A stretch of 64,000 nucleotides of DNA, taken from NCBI GenBank assembly GCA_017526985.1, contig JAFXQR010000179.1, positions 62,001 to 126,000 on the forward strand, in the 5' to 3' direction. The first letter of the stretch is position 1. Each line of letters starts with the position of its first letter. The notes under the pieces were generated by a model. It searched no databases and was not told the origin of the DNA. It was given only the letters and a program-made list of their open reading frames with translations. The position numbers and the translations under genes are program-made. Source of the stretch: Lachnospiraceae bacterium. GTDB taxonomy: Bacteria; Bacillota; Clostridia; Lachnospirales; Lachnospiraceae. Below are positions 58,054-64,000 of the stretch, piece by piece.

Positions 58054-58211
58054 TTTTCCATATTATCGAATATATCGCATACTAACTGTATTGCATCCTC
58101 TTGTGCTTTATCATCCTGACTAATGTATTCACTTCCGCATTCTTCTGCAAGTGGATGTTTCTCCGCATATCATGCTATAAGTGCTTTTATCTCTTCCATA
58201 TCGTATTTCAT
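58050..58211 (-). pseudogene. Small gene with an in-frame TGA
   Basis: MKYDMEEIKALIA, then TGA at 58170-58172, then YAEKHPLAEECGSEYISQDD and onward to DNMEK. The frame is otherwise intact at 53 codons. TGA acts as a normal stop in many overlapping genes here, so a nonsense mutation (probably TGG to TGA) is more likely than recoding. Confidence 0.55.
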
Positions 58212-58221
58212 TCCTTACTCC

Positions 58222-58407
58222 TCACTTTCCACTTTCGGCTAATTTCCTGGCTCTTATAACTTCTTTGTCAGTGTCGTGTACGATTCTGCCATCACAGCAC
58301 TTTACGCACTGTACACGCCATCTCCCTTTATGCCGCTCAAAGAATCCATAACCAGGCGGCACATTGCATCCACATTTATAGCATACCCCAGTATATCTGT
58401 TTCTCAT
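58222..58407 (-). CDS. Small four-cysteine zinc-binding protein
   Basis: 61 aa; start overlaps the upstream stop. Cys pairs CYKCG and CVKC frame a VPPGYGFFERHKGRWRV core. A paralogue lies at 60924-61112 (CVVCG, GEGFPEKQNGVWKVRC). Both fit a small zinc ribbon found in Clostridia phages and plasmids. Confidence 0.65.
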   Translation of the reverse strand: MRNRYTGVCYKCGCNVPPGYGFFERHKGRWRVQCVKCCDGRIVHDTDKEVIRARKLAESGK

Positions 58408-58667
58408 TTCTCATCCCCTTCCGAACCATTATCCATACACTCGCACAATTCTTTGATAAACCATTTGCCGTCATCGTTAAGATGTTCGACTATCTCCAAA
58501 ATCTGCTCATGAGCCGGTGTTTTTCTTTCCCTGTCTTGCGTCCAGATCTTAAACTGCAATCCTATTTCATTGATTGTTTCCGCCTGATAGCTTGAATCGT
58601 GCGTACAAAATTCATCAGCCAATTCATCATAAGACGCATCATAATCAAAGCCAGATTCTATTCTCAT
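58404..58667 (-). CDS. Small acidic phage-type protein
   Basis: 87 aa, overlapping both neighbours by four bases. Acidic, helical (ADEFCTHDSSYQAETINEIG), ends SEGDEK. Overlapping tiny genes of this kind are usual in early regions of Clostridia phages. Not recognised. Confidence 0.5.
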   Translation of the reverse strand: MRIESGFDYDASYDELADEFCTHDSSYQAETINEIGLQFKIWTQDRERKTPAHEQILEIVEHLNDDGKWFIKELCECMDNGSEGDEK

Positions 58668-58855
58668 TCTTTATCGTTCCCTTCCTGTGACACAAAATCT
58701 CCGCAGACACTTAAACGCTTAAATTTCCCGTGATTTGCGAAATCCGTGATCTGATTATGCTTCTCGCATTTTGCTCTCCCCAAATCCCATAATGCGCCTT
58801 CAGTTCTCAATGGTTCATATAAGACTTTGAAGTATTTGCATTTATCGCAAGTCAT
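58664..58855 (-). CDS. Small cysteine-rich phage-type protein
   Basis: 63 aa from ATG 58855 (MTCDKCKYFKVLYEPL) after AGCGAGGGATAAT. Cys at CDKC, RAKCEKH and SVCGDF resemble the small CxxC phage proteins of Clostridia. The upstream in-frame hydrophobic extension lacks a good start. Confidence 0.6.
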   Translation of the reverse strand: MTCDKCKYFKVLYEPLRTEGALWDLGRAKCEKHNQITDFANHGKFKRLSVCGDFVSQEGNDKE

Positions 58856-58874
58856 TATTATCCCTCGCTTTCTG

Positions 58875-59084
58875 TTAATTCCGAAGACATTCTGGTTCAT
58901 TCGCAGTTGCAACAGCACCACCATCAATATCATTGCAAATAGTAATATCTTGAACACCTAATTCACACCAAGTATATCCTTTAGATTTATCAGCATCTAC
59001 TGCGTCTACTCTTACTTCAACCGTAAATTCTTTATCCATATTTTTACAATCCAATAACTTAATAATAACTTCCCGCACTGTCAT
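58875..59084 (-). CDS. Small phage-type protein
   Basis: 69 aa; start overlaps the previous stop. MTVREVIIKLLDCKNMDKEF then a beta-rich middle (VEVRVDAVDADKSKGYTWCE) is the pattern of a small conserved phage protein found near DUF551 genes. Function unknown. Confidence 0.55.
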   Translation of the reverse strand: MTVREVIIKLLDCKNMDKEFTVEVRVDAVDADKSKGYTWCELGVQDITICNDIDGGAVATANEPECLRN

Positions 59085-59449
59085 TCAACGTCCTCACTTT
59101 CTGCCTTGTACGGCTCTGGCAAAGGCATCCACGCAACAACATCACTCTCCACTAATACAGAAGAATCAACATGGCACCAATTTCCATCATACGTAGCTGT
59201 AAAAAATGTTCCCCATTCCGTTTGAATAAGATACGCAACGTTATTTCCAGCTTCATCTTTCCTATCCTGTTCGGGCAACCTCTCACTAACAGGAATCAAC
59301 CTTGTCTGCTCCCTCAACTGCTTTAACTCTTTCAGCCAATCTGCAAGTTGTTTAAATTCTAAACACCCTTGTAAGTTTCCGTGAGTACGCTCGTATTCGG
59401 CATTGTCGAGATACCTTTTAATTTTCTCTTCAAATGATTCAAATGTCAT
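59081..59449 (-). CDS. DUF551 phage protein
   Basis: 122 aa. After a helical N-terminus, LIPVSERLPEQDRKDEAGN...VAWMPLPEPYKAE matches DUF551, a small domain common in phages and prophages of unknown role. Overlaps both neighbours. Good evidence that 58-60 kb derives from a phage. Confidence 0.8.
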   Translation of the reverse strand: MTFESFEEKIKRYLDNAEYERTHGNLQGCLEFKQLADWLKELKQLREQTRLIPVSERLPEQDRKDEAGNNVAYLIQTEWGTFFTATYDGNWCHVDSSVLVESDVVAWMPLPEPYKAESEDVE

Positions 59450-59768
59450 TTCTTATCGCCCCCTCTGCACCTGTCGGGATTTCTGACATCTTTGCACCAC
59501 AATGGCAATACGGGTAATCATCTAAATTCTCAACCTCCGGATCAAGATGAATACTTCTGCCGCATTCAGAGCATTGATAGGAATGACCATCCCAACCATA
59601 TACGGTTTTTTCTTTTATCCAATGTCCTGTCTTTGACTCTTGCTCCATCTGTTCGATCGCATACTGTAATGCTGCATCAAACTTCCAAGTACCGTTTACC
59701 CTGGCGTTCCTATTAAACCGGATCTCCTTCAATTCTTGTATTGCCTCTTCTCTGGTAATCTCTTCCAT
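59439..59768 (-). CDS. Phage-type zinc-finger protein
   Basis: 109 aa after AGGAGAATAAAC. N-terminal helix (REEAIQELKEIRFN), then GHWIKEKTVYGWDGHSYQCS and two Cys pairs (CSEC and CHC-G) as in the many small GHWI...C-x-x-C phage proteins of Clostridia. Role unknown. Confidence 0.7.
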   Translation of the reverse strand: MEEITREEAIQELKEIRFNRNARVNGTWKFDAALQYAIEQMEQESKTGHWIKEKTVYGWDGHSYQCSECGRSIHLDPEVENLDDYPYCHCGAKMSEIPTGAEGAIRNDI

Positions 59769-59842
59769 GTTTATTCTCCTTTATTGGTGGCCCGAAAATT
59801 TTTCACATTGGTGATCATCTCGCTCTTCCTTTGATACTACCT

Positions 59843-60601
59843 CTATATCAAATCTTCATAATGTTTCTTATCGGGTAATTGGGGATTTACTGCGCATATT
59901 TGCTTGATACTGCTTTGCACAGCATCTGTCTCATGATCTATCCAGGAGAAATCTACTGTATCCTCTCTGAATGTTTTCTCAACAAATCCCTCATCCAGCC
60001 AATATTCTTTTGAAACCTGATCCACGAAGGATAACTGTGTTCCGGTTTTATTGATTTCGCCGGTCAGTAAAACGTGATACAGGTTGTTATTTTTGCCCTC
60101 ATTTCGATTAACGGAGATTTTTAATCCGTCGCCGTATTTTTTGAAATAATTTTCTACAGTTCTTGACAGATTCAGACTTTTCTCTATGCTCACCAGTTGT
60201 TCGCAGAGTTTTTCCAGTACAGGCACAGCATCGATTGCTTTTTGATTCCGCATTCTCCATTTATGGTTCAAATAACCGCCGATAATTCCATAGTCAAGTT
60301 TGCTACCAGCATCAAGATTAAGTAATACAATACTGGACAACAGATAAAGAACGATAAATATTATAGATGTACCAATAATAATATCGTGTCCAAGGCCTTC
60401 AAAACCTTTTAAACATAAAAGAAGTCCTAATCCAAGACCGCCCGCGAGTCCTGCAACGAATGTTATAAAGAATAGATTAAGTTCTATCTTCTGCGTGTCG
60501 TATTTATATGCCAGGGACATAATCATATCGGTCATTTCACTGATTTTTTCTCTGGTATTTTCCAATTCTTTTGAATCGTTTTTAGCGAATAAGAATTGCA
60601 T
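59843..60601 (-). CDS. Membrane protein with two transmembrane helices
   Basis: 252 aa after AGAAAGGAGATGCTTT. N-terminal coiled coil (KELENTREKISEMTDMIM), two adjacent helices (LFFITFVAGLAGGLGLGLLL; IIIGTSIIFIVLYLLSSIVL), then a soluble C-terminal domain. Possibly cytoplasmic at both ends. Family not recognised. Confidence 0.65.
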   Translation of the reverse strand: MQFLFAKNDSKELENTREKISEMTDMIMSLAYKYDTQKIELNLFFITFVAGLAGGLGLGLLLCLKGFEGLGHDIIIGTSIIFIVLYLLSSIVLLNLDAGSKLDYGIIGGYLNHKWRMRNQKAIDAVPVLEKLCEQLVSIEKSLNLSRTVENYFKKYGDGLKISVNRNEGKNNNLYHVLLTGEINKTGTQLSFVDQVSKEYWLDEGFVEKTFREDTVDFSWIDHETDAVQSSIKQICAVNPQLPDKKHYEDLI

Positions 60602-60628
60602 AAAGCATCTCCTTTCTGTTGGATCCGT

Positions 60629-60922
60629 TCATCGATCGATCTCGTGATCTCTATCCTCGTCGGTTGCTGCCACCAGTGTCTCCGCACGGTCCACATCTTT
60701 CTTCCGGACATAGAGTGTTTCTTCAGGCTCACAACCGCCCCCGGAGATCTCTTCGCTGGCGTATTTGATCGCATCTGCGTCGATCAGGCGGCCGTGATGC
60801 TCCGGAAGGGCAATGCTATTCTTTACGCAGCCTGCCAGCCGATAGGAATGAGCCACATCAAAACGGCCCTCATCTATGATCATTCTCTTTAAGTCTTCCG
60901 GCAGTTCGATTACATATTGCAT
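60629..60922 (-). CDS. Small phage-type protein
   Basis: 97 aa; ATG 60922 preferred, ATG 60934 overlapping the previous stop is possible. PEHHGRLIDADAIKYA is the 'HGRLIDAD' motif common to small proteins in Clostridia phages and conjugative elements. Acidic end EDRDHEIDR. Role unknown. Confidence 0.65.
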   Translation of the reverse strand: MQYVIELPEDLKRMIIDEGRFDVAHSYRLAGCVKNSIALPEHHGRLIDADAIKYASEEISGGGCEPEETLYVRKKDVDRAETLVAATDEDRDHEIDR

Positions 60923-60923
60923 A

Positions 60924-61112
60924 TTATTCAGCATCTTTCTTTTGGAATTTACCATAACGCTCCGGATCACGCTGCGCTTTCCGTTCCTGGTTTTTGATTA
61001 CGCACTGCAGGCAGCGTACCTTCCAGACACCATTCTGTTTCTCCGGAAAACCTTCTCCAGCTTCCACACGCTTACCACATACTACACAATCACCCGGATA
61101 TTTATTCTTCAT
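60924..61112 (-). CDS. Small four-cysteine zinc-binding protein
   Basis: 62 aa from ATG 61112 (MKNKYPGDCVVCGK). CVVCG and CLQC pairs, core GEGFPEKQNGVWKVRC; paralogue of 58222-58407. The leader hairpin repeat at 61136 lies just upstream, inside the end of the preceding gene. Basic C-terminus (QERKAQRDPERYGKFQKK). Confidence 0.65.
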   Translation of the reverse strand: MKNKYPGDCVVCGKRVEAGEGFPEKQNGVWKVRCLQCVIKNQERKAQRDPERYGKFQKKDAE

Positions 61113-61320
61113 TACTTTTCTCTCTTTCCTCTCCAAGGGGCGCCGTTTCACGTCTTTCCTGTCTTTTCTCTTCCATCTCTTTTGCTAATCGCTCCAAAAG
61201 ATCTTTATTTTTGGCGAGTTCGTCAACAATATCGGCTGCCGCTTTGCAGTACATCCTTGGAGTTCCGGAAATATATCCGGTAGGTCTGCCAAGATCATCG
61301 TGCGGATATAAGTCTGCCAT
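61102..61320 (-). CDS. Small hypothetical protein
   Basis: 72 aa after TAGGGGGTGTTAAA. Start MADLYPHDDLGRPTGYISGT, then a charged helix. The last 20 residues (RQERRETAPLGEEREKSNEE) are encoded by a hairpin repeat unit plus the next gene's binding site. Not recognised. Confidence 0.55.
   Translation of the reverse strand: MADLYPHDDLGRPTGYISGTPRMYCKAAADIVDELAKNKDLLERLAKEMEEKRQERRETAPLGEEREKSNEE
61136..61164 (-). repeat. Single hairpin unit inside a coding end
   Basis: Minus strand GAAAGACGTGAAACGGCGCC then CCTT, 29 bases, same consensus as 42943-43056; sits within the 3' end of 61102-61320 and just ahead of the site for 61112. Confidence 0.65.
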
Positions 61321-61331
61321 TTTAACACCCC

Positions 61332-61532
61332 CTATCGGTCTCTCTCGTTATCCGGCGCCGGATAGCCTTTTGTTAGTTCGACTTCCAGTGTCTCGATCGC
61401 CGGTTCTCCAAGTGCATTGAAAAAATCATTGTATCTTGCAAATTCTTCTGCATCCTCTCTGCTGTCAGAAGCATACCGGATGTGATCCAGATCACTCCTG
61501 CCCTCTCCGTTGACAACACAATATATTGTCAT
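61332..61532 (-). CDS. Small hypothetical protein
   Basis: 66 aa from ATG 61532 (MTIYCVVNGEGRSD) after GATAGGTGAGTAAT. Opens with a beta strand and contains DSREDAEEFARYNDFFNALG; ends DNERDR. Not recognised. Confidence 0.55.
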   Translation of the reverse strand: MTIYCVVNGEGRSDLDHIRYASDSREDAEEFARYNDFFNALGEPAIETLEVELTKGYPAPDNERDR

Positions 61533-61533
61533 A

Positions 61534-61875
61534 TTACTCACCTATCCTTTCTTTTAATGTTTTGATCTGCGACACCACCTGCATCTCTATTACCAGTTCC
61601 TTTGTATTTTTCGCCTCCTGCAGAGTTTTTATCACTCCGCATAGTGCATCGTCATCAATCTTGACTGCCGCATACAGCTGCGCAGCGCTTTTCCCAATCT
61701 GCGGATCGTCTGTTACCGCATCGATCTCCTCAAGGAGCAGGTCGATCTGGTCTTTTAGCATCGCTCCACGCATCAGCATAAGGCTCATATCATTGCGGAT
61801 ATCCAGATGTTTAACAGCATCGAAGTATCTGCGGATATTTTCGGATAACTCAATTGCTCTTGCAGTCAGACCCAT
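61534..61875 (-). CDS. Hypothetical helical protein
   Basis: 113 aa from ATG 61875 (MGLTARAIELSEN) after AAGGAGGCAGGAAA. Entirely helical, probably coiled coil (DQIDLLLEEIDAVTDDPQIG). First gene behind the motif at 61897; with it the unit reads down towards 60.6 kb. Not recognised. Confidence 0.6.
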   Translation of the reverse strand: MGLTARAIELSENIRRYFDAVKHLDIRNDMSLMLMRGAMLKDQIDLLLEEIDAVTDDPQIGKSAAQLYAAVKIDDDALCGVIKTLQEAKNTKELVIEMQVVSQIKTLKERIGE

Positions 61876-61896
61876 TTTCCTGCCTCCTTGTGATAT

Positions 61897-61909
61897 TATA
61901 TGAAAAATC
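61897..61909 (-). promoter_or_regulatory. TATTTTTCATATA promoter-like motif, copy 27
   Basis: Minus-strand GATTTTTCATATA, 21 bases before ATG 61875, below the terminator at 61924. Rightmost copy in the window. Confidence 0.65.
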
Positions 61910-61923
61910 ACATTTCACCATAC

Positions 61924-61957
61924 AAAAAAAAAGACCAGATCGTTTCTGATCCGGCCT
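61924..61957 (-). terminator. Intrinsic terminator
   Basis: GGCCGGATC/GATCTGGTC stem and a nine-base T-run, minus strand, after the chemotaxis receptor. Confidence 0.85.
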
Positions 61958-61972
61958 TTCTTTATAATTCGC

Positions 61973-64000
61973 TTATACCTTGAAGCGGCCTATCACGCCA
62001 TTCAGATTGTTTACCGCCTGCTTGCAGATATCTACCTTGGAAATACTGTCCGCCGTTTCCGTCGCCATCTCTGCGGTCCTGCCGGCAATATCCGTTACGC
62101 CATTGGTTGTATCGCTGATCGTTGCGTTGATCTCTGCAATCGCCGTTGTGATCTGCTCGATCTCCTGGTTCAGAGCCTCGATACTCGTCTTGATATCTTT
62201 CATACTTGTACCGAAAGTGTCTGCGTCATCCCGATACTGCAGCGATACATCACCGAACTGCTTGTAATCCGACAGCACATTTTTCTCCAAAAAGCCGGTA
62301 GTCTGCGACAGACAATCGGACATCTTGTTCATTGCCTCATTGACTTCCGCAACGATCACAGAGATATTCTTTACAGTCTCTGAAGTCTGGGTCGCCAGAT
62401 TGCTGATCTCGGATGCTACAACAGCAAAGCCTCTTCCGGCCTCACCAGCACGAGCCGCTTCGATGGATGCATTCAGCGCCAGCAGGCCGGTCTGGGAAGA
62501 GATCGACATGATCGCATCCGTCAGCTCGTTGATCTTATTGACCGCTTTGGATGCCAGAATTGCATCTTCAGACTTCACCTTGACCGTTTCATACATCTTG
62601 ATTGTATCTTGGCTGGCCTGATCGGTTGTCTCCGAAAGATTGATCGCACGCTTGGATACGCTGTCTGCCAGTCTGGTACCCTCCGCTGCCATCTCATCGA
62701 TACCACGGGCGTTCTGCCGGATATTTTCAATGTTGGCGTCGATCACCGCTACCGTTGCTGCAGTCTCCTGCATTGCTGCTGCAAGTTCCTGTGTGGTTGC
62801 GGAATCATCGCTGCAAATATTGCCGACATGATCGATCATCGTCCGCAGGTCTTCCACATTCTGATCCACATTTCTGCTGGTCGTCTGCAGGTTTTCCACT
62901 ACTTCCCGCATATTCGCTCTGGTCTGATCCAGTGCCTGTGAAATATATCCGATCTCATCCTTGCGTTTACTCATACTTGCTGCTTCATCGCTCTCAGAGT
63001 AATCGAATTCCGCCGTCTTATGGATCACCGGAACCAGTTTTTCCAGTGCTTTTAACAGAATACCGGTAAATACCGCTACTAGAGCAACAGATACTGCCAT
63101 ACACAGAATGCCAAAGATGATCATGGCTTTCTTCATAGAGCTTACTCCGGTCATCATCACATCTTTATCCGCTGTTACGATCACAATATTGCCGCTCTTG
63201 GTAAACGCATAGCCGGCGATTTTATCAGACCCCTTATATTCATAAGCGCAGGATCCATTCGGTACGCTCTTGCCGGCCTGCAAGTCTGCTATAATACCTT
63301 TGACTGCCGCATTTTCCACCGGCTGCCCGATCTTTTCAGCATTCGTATGATACAGCATCGTACCATCCGGAGCCACCATATAAGCGTACGAACCTGCCAC
63401 ACCGGAAATCTCGATCTCGCCGATCAGCGTATCATAATCAATGCGGATCAGCTTGTCGTAATCTGCCGTTACCAGCACAATATCACCGGATTCCGTAAAG
63501 GAATAACCGGCCAGTTTCAGAGCCCCCTTATACTCGTAGATACAATAGCCATCCGTTACCGTCTTGCCCATCTGCAGATCAGAAACGATCCCTTTTACAG
63601 CGGCATTCTCTACCGGATTACCGATCTTTTCCGGATTGGTATGCCACAGCATCGTCCCGTCCGGCGATACCATATAAGCATAGGATCCTTCCACGCCTTC
63701 GATCGTGATATTTCCGAGCAGGGTATCGTAATCGATCTTCATAAACTTGTCGTAATCTGCCGTCACGATCAGGATGTTCCCATCCTTTGTAAACGCATAG
63801 CCCGCAAGTTTTAAAGCATCTTTGTATTCATACAATACCGCCCCGTCTTCTACGGTTTTTCCGGCCTGAAGATCCGCTACAATGCCTTTCACGGCTGCAT
63901 TTTCCACCGGATTGCCGATCTTTTCTGCATTCGGATGCCAGAGCATTGTACCGCTTGGTGATACCAGATAAGCATAAGAGCCTTCCACATCTTTGATATT
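61973..64000 (-). CDS. Methyl-accepting chemotaxis protein with tandem sensor repeats (5' end outside)
   Basis: At least 675 codons; the frame stays open to the window edge, so no start is given. Three near-identical modules of about 105 residues (G-S-Y-A-Y-(L/M)-V-(S/A)-P-(S/D)-[30 protein letters not shown]) form the sensor. A membrane helix follows ([20 protein letters not shown]), then a long signalling hairpin with [20 protein letters not shown] and [12 protein letters not shown], the CheA/CheW contact tip. Senses an unknown extracellular cue and signals to CheA. Confidence 0.92.
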   Translation of the reverse strand, partial: NIKDVEGSYAYLVSPSGTMLWHPNAEKIGNPVENAAVKGIVADLQAGKTVEDGAVLYEYKDALKLAGYAFTKDGNILIVTADYDKFMKIDYDTLLGNITIEGVEGSYAYMVSPDGTMLWHTNPEKIGNPVENAAVKGIVSDLQMGKTVTDGYCIYEYKGALKLAGYSFTESGDIVLVTADYDKLIRIDYDTLIGEIEISGVAGSYAYMVAPDGTMLYHTNAEKIGQPVENAAVKGIIADLQAGKSVPNGSCAYEYKGSDKIAGYAFTKSGNIVIVTADKDVMMTGVSSMKKAMIIFGILCMAVSVALVAVFTGILLKALEKLVPVIHKTAEFDYSESDEAASMSKRKDEIGYISQALDQTRANMREVVENLQTTSRNVDQNVEDLRTMIDHVGNICSDDSATTQELAAAMQETAATVAVIDANIENIRQNARGIDEMAAEGTRLADSVSKRAINLSETTDQASQDTIKMYETVKVKSEDAILASKAVNKINELTDAIMSISSQTGLLALNASIEAARAGEAGRGFAVVASEISNLATQTSETVKNISVIVAEVNEAMNKMSDCLSQTTGFLEKNVLSDYKQFGDVSLQYRDDADTFGTSMKDIKTSIEALNQEIEQITTAIAEINATISDTTNGVTDIAGRTAEMATETADSISKVDICKQAVNNLNGVIGRFKV

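Noticed and set aside
58050..58211. Genetic code change with TGA as tryptophan
   Set aside because: Many coupled genes here end in TGA overlapping the next ATG, so TGA works as stop; one nonsense mutation explains the case.
5964..61909. The CATATA motif as a sporulation sigma -10 box
   Set aside because: It resembles SigE/SigK -10 sequences, but no matching -35 box occurs at the needed distance and the conserved part is one continuous block with a T-run.

Overview
The window looks like part of a large mobile replicon (megaplasmid, giant integrative element or giant phage) of a Lachnospiraceae-type Firmicute. I infer this from the moderate GC content, strong AGGAGG ribosome binding sites, Clostridia-style phage and R-M genes, a lysine-tailed HU protein, and very many small acidic proteins without recognisable families. 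No replication, conjugation or virion gene was identified, so the replicon type is open.

Layout. 1-2.3 kb: small membrane proteins and a scrambled gene remnant. 2.3-4.4 kb: a type II restriction-modification cassette with a controller protein. 4.4-5.8 kb: small genes ending in a protein that joins sigma region 4 to an RNA polymerase alpha-CTD-like domain. 5.9-8.7 kb: plus-strand accessory genes around a GC-rich palindromic intergenic region. 8.8-22.8 kb: minus-strand operons of acidic hypotheticals, two large paralogues and a lipoprotein. 23-27 kb: plus-strand giant membrane-anchored hendecad-repeat fibre, then HU. 27-57 kb: more minus-strand operons, with an acetyltransferase, a guanylate kinase-like fusion, a metallopeptidase gene split by a TnpB element, a DUF3825-like protein, a nucleotidyltransferase, a binding-protein/VWA lipoprotein, and a Sir2 plus DUF262 operon. 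56.9-60.6 kb: a phage-early-type cassette with a divergent tRNA-Gln. 60.6-64 kb: small genes and a partial chemotaxis receptor with tandem sensor repeats.

Three patterns tie the core (5.9-61.9 kb) together. First, 27 copies of a single-block motif, consensus TATTTTTCATATA, precede nearly every transcription unit in the direction of transcription. They usually sit right after the previous unit's terminator, so the core looks like one regulon read by an unusual promoter class. It is absent from the R-M and phage-type flanks, and HU has an ordinary -35/-10 promoter instead. Second, many genes end in an acidic tail of the type E-(D/E)-(K/R)-(D/E)-(L/I/M), encoded by a junction like GGAGGATAAAGATTTATGA, in which the ribosome binding site and start codon of the next gene are read in frame as the last codons of the previous one. 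Some junctions hold 9-12-codon mini-genes made of little more than a start and this tail, as if genes had been inserted or deleted there. Third, several 5' leaders carry arrays of compact two-tier hairpins with 29- or 33-base periods.

Functions of most core proteins cannot be named from sequence. The recognisable ones act at the surface (fibre, two lipoproteins, chemotaxis receptor), on DNA (HU, methyltransferase, nuclease, TnpB) or on small molecules and proteins (Sir2, acetyltransferase, guanylate kinase-like, nucleotidyltransferase).
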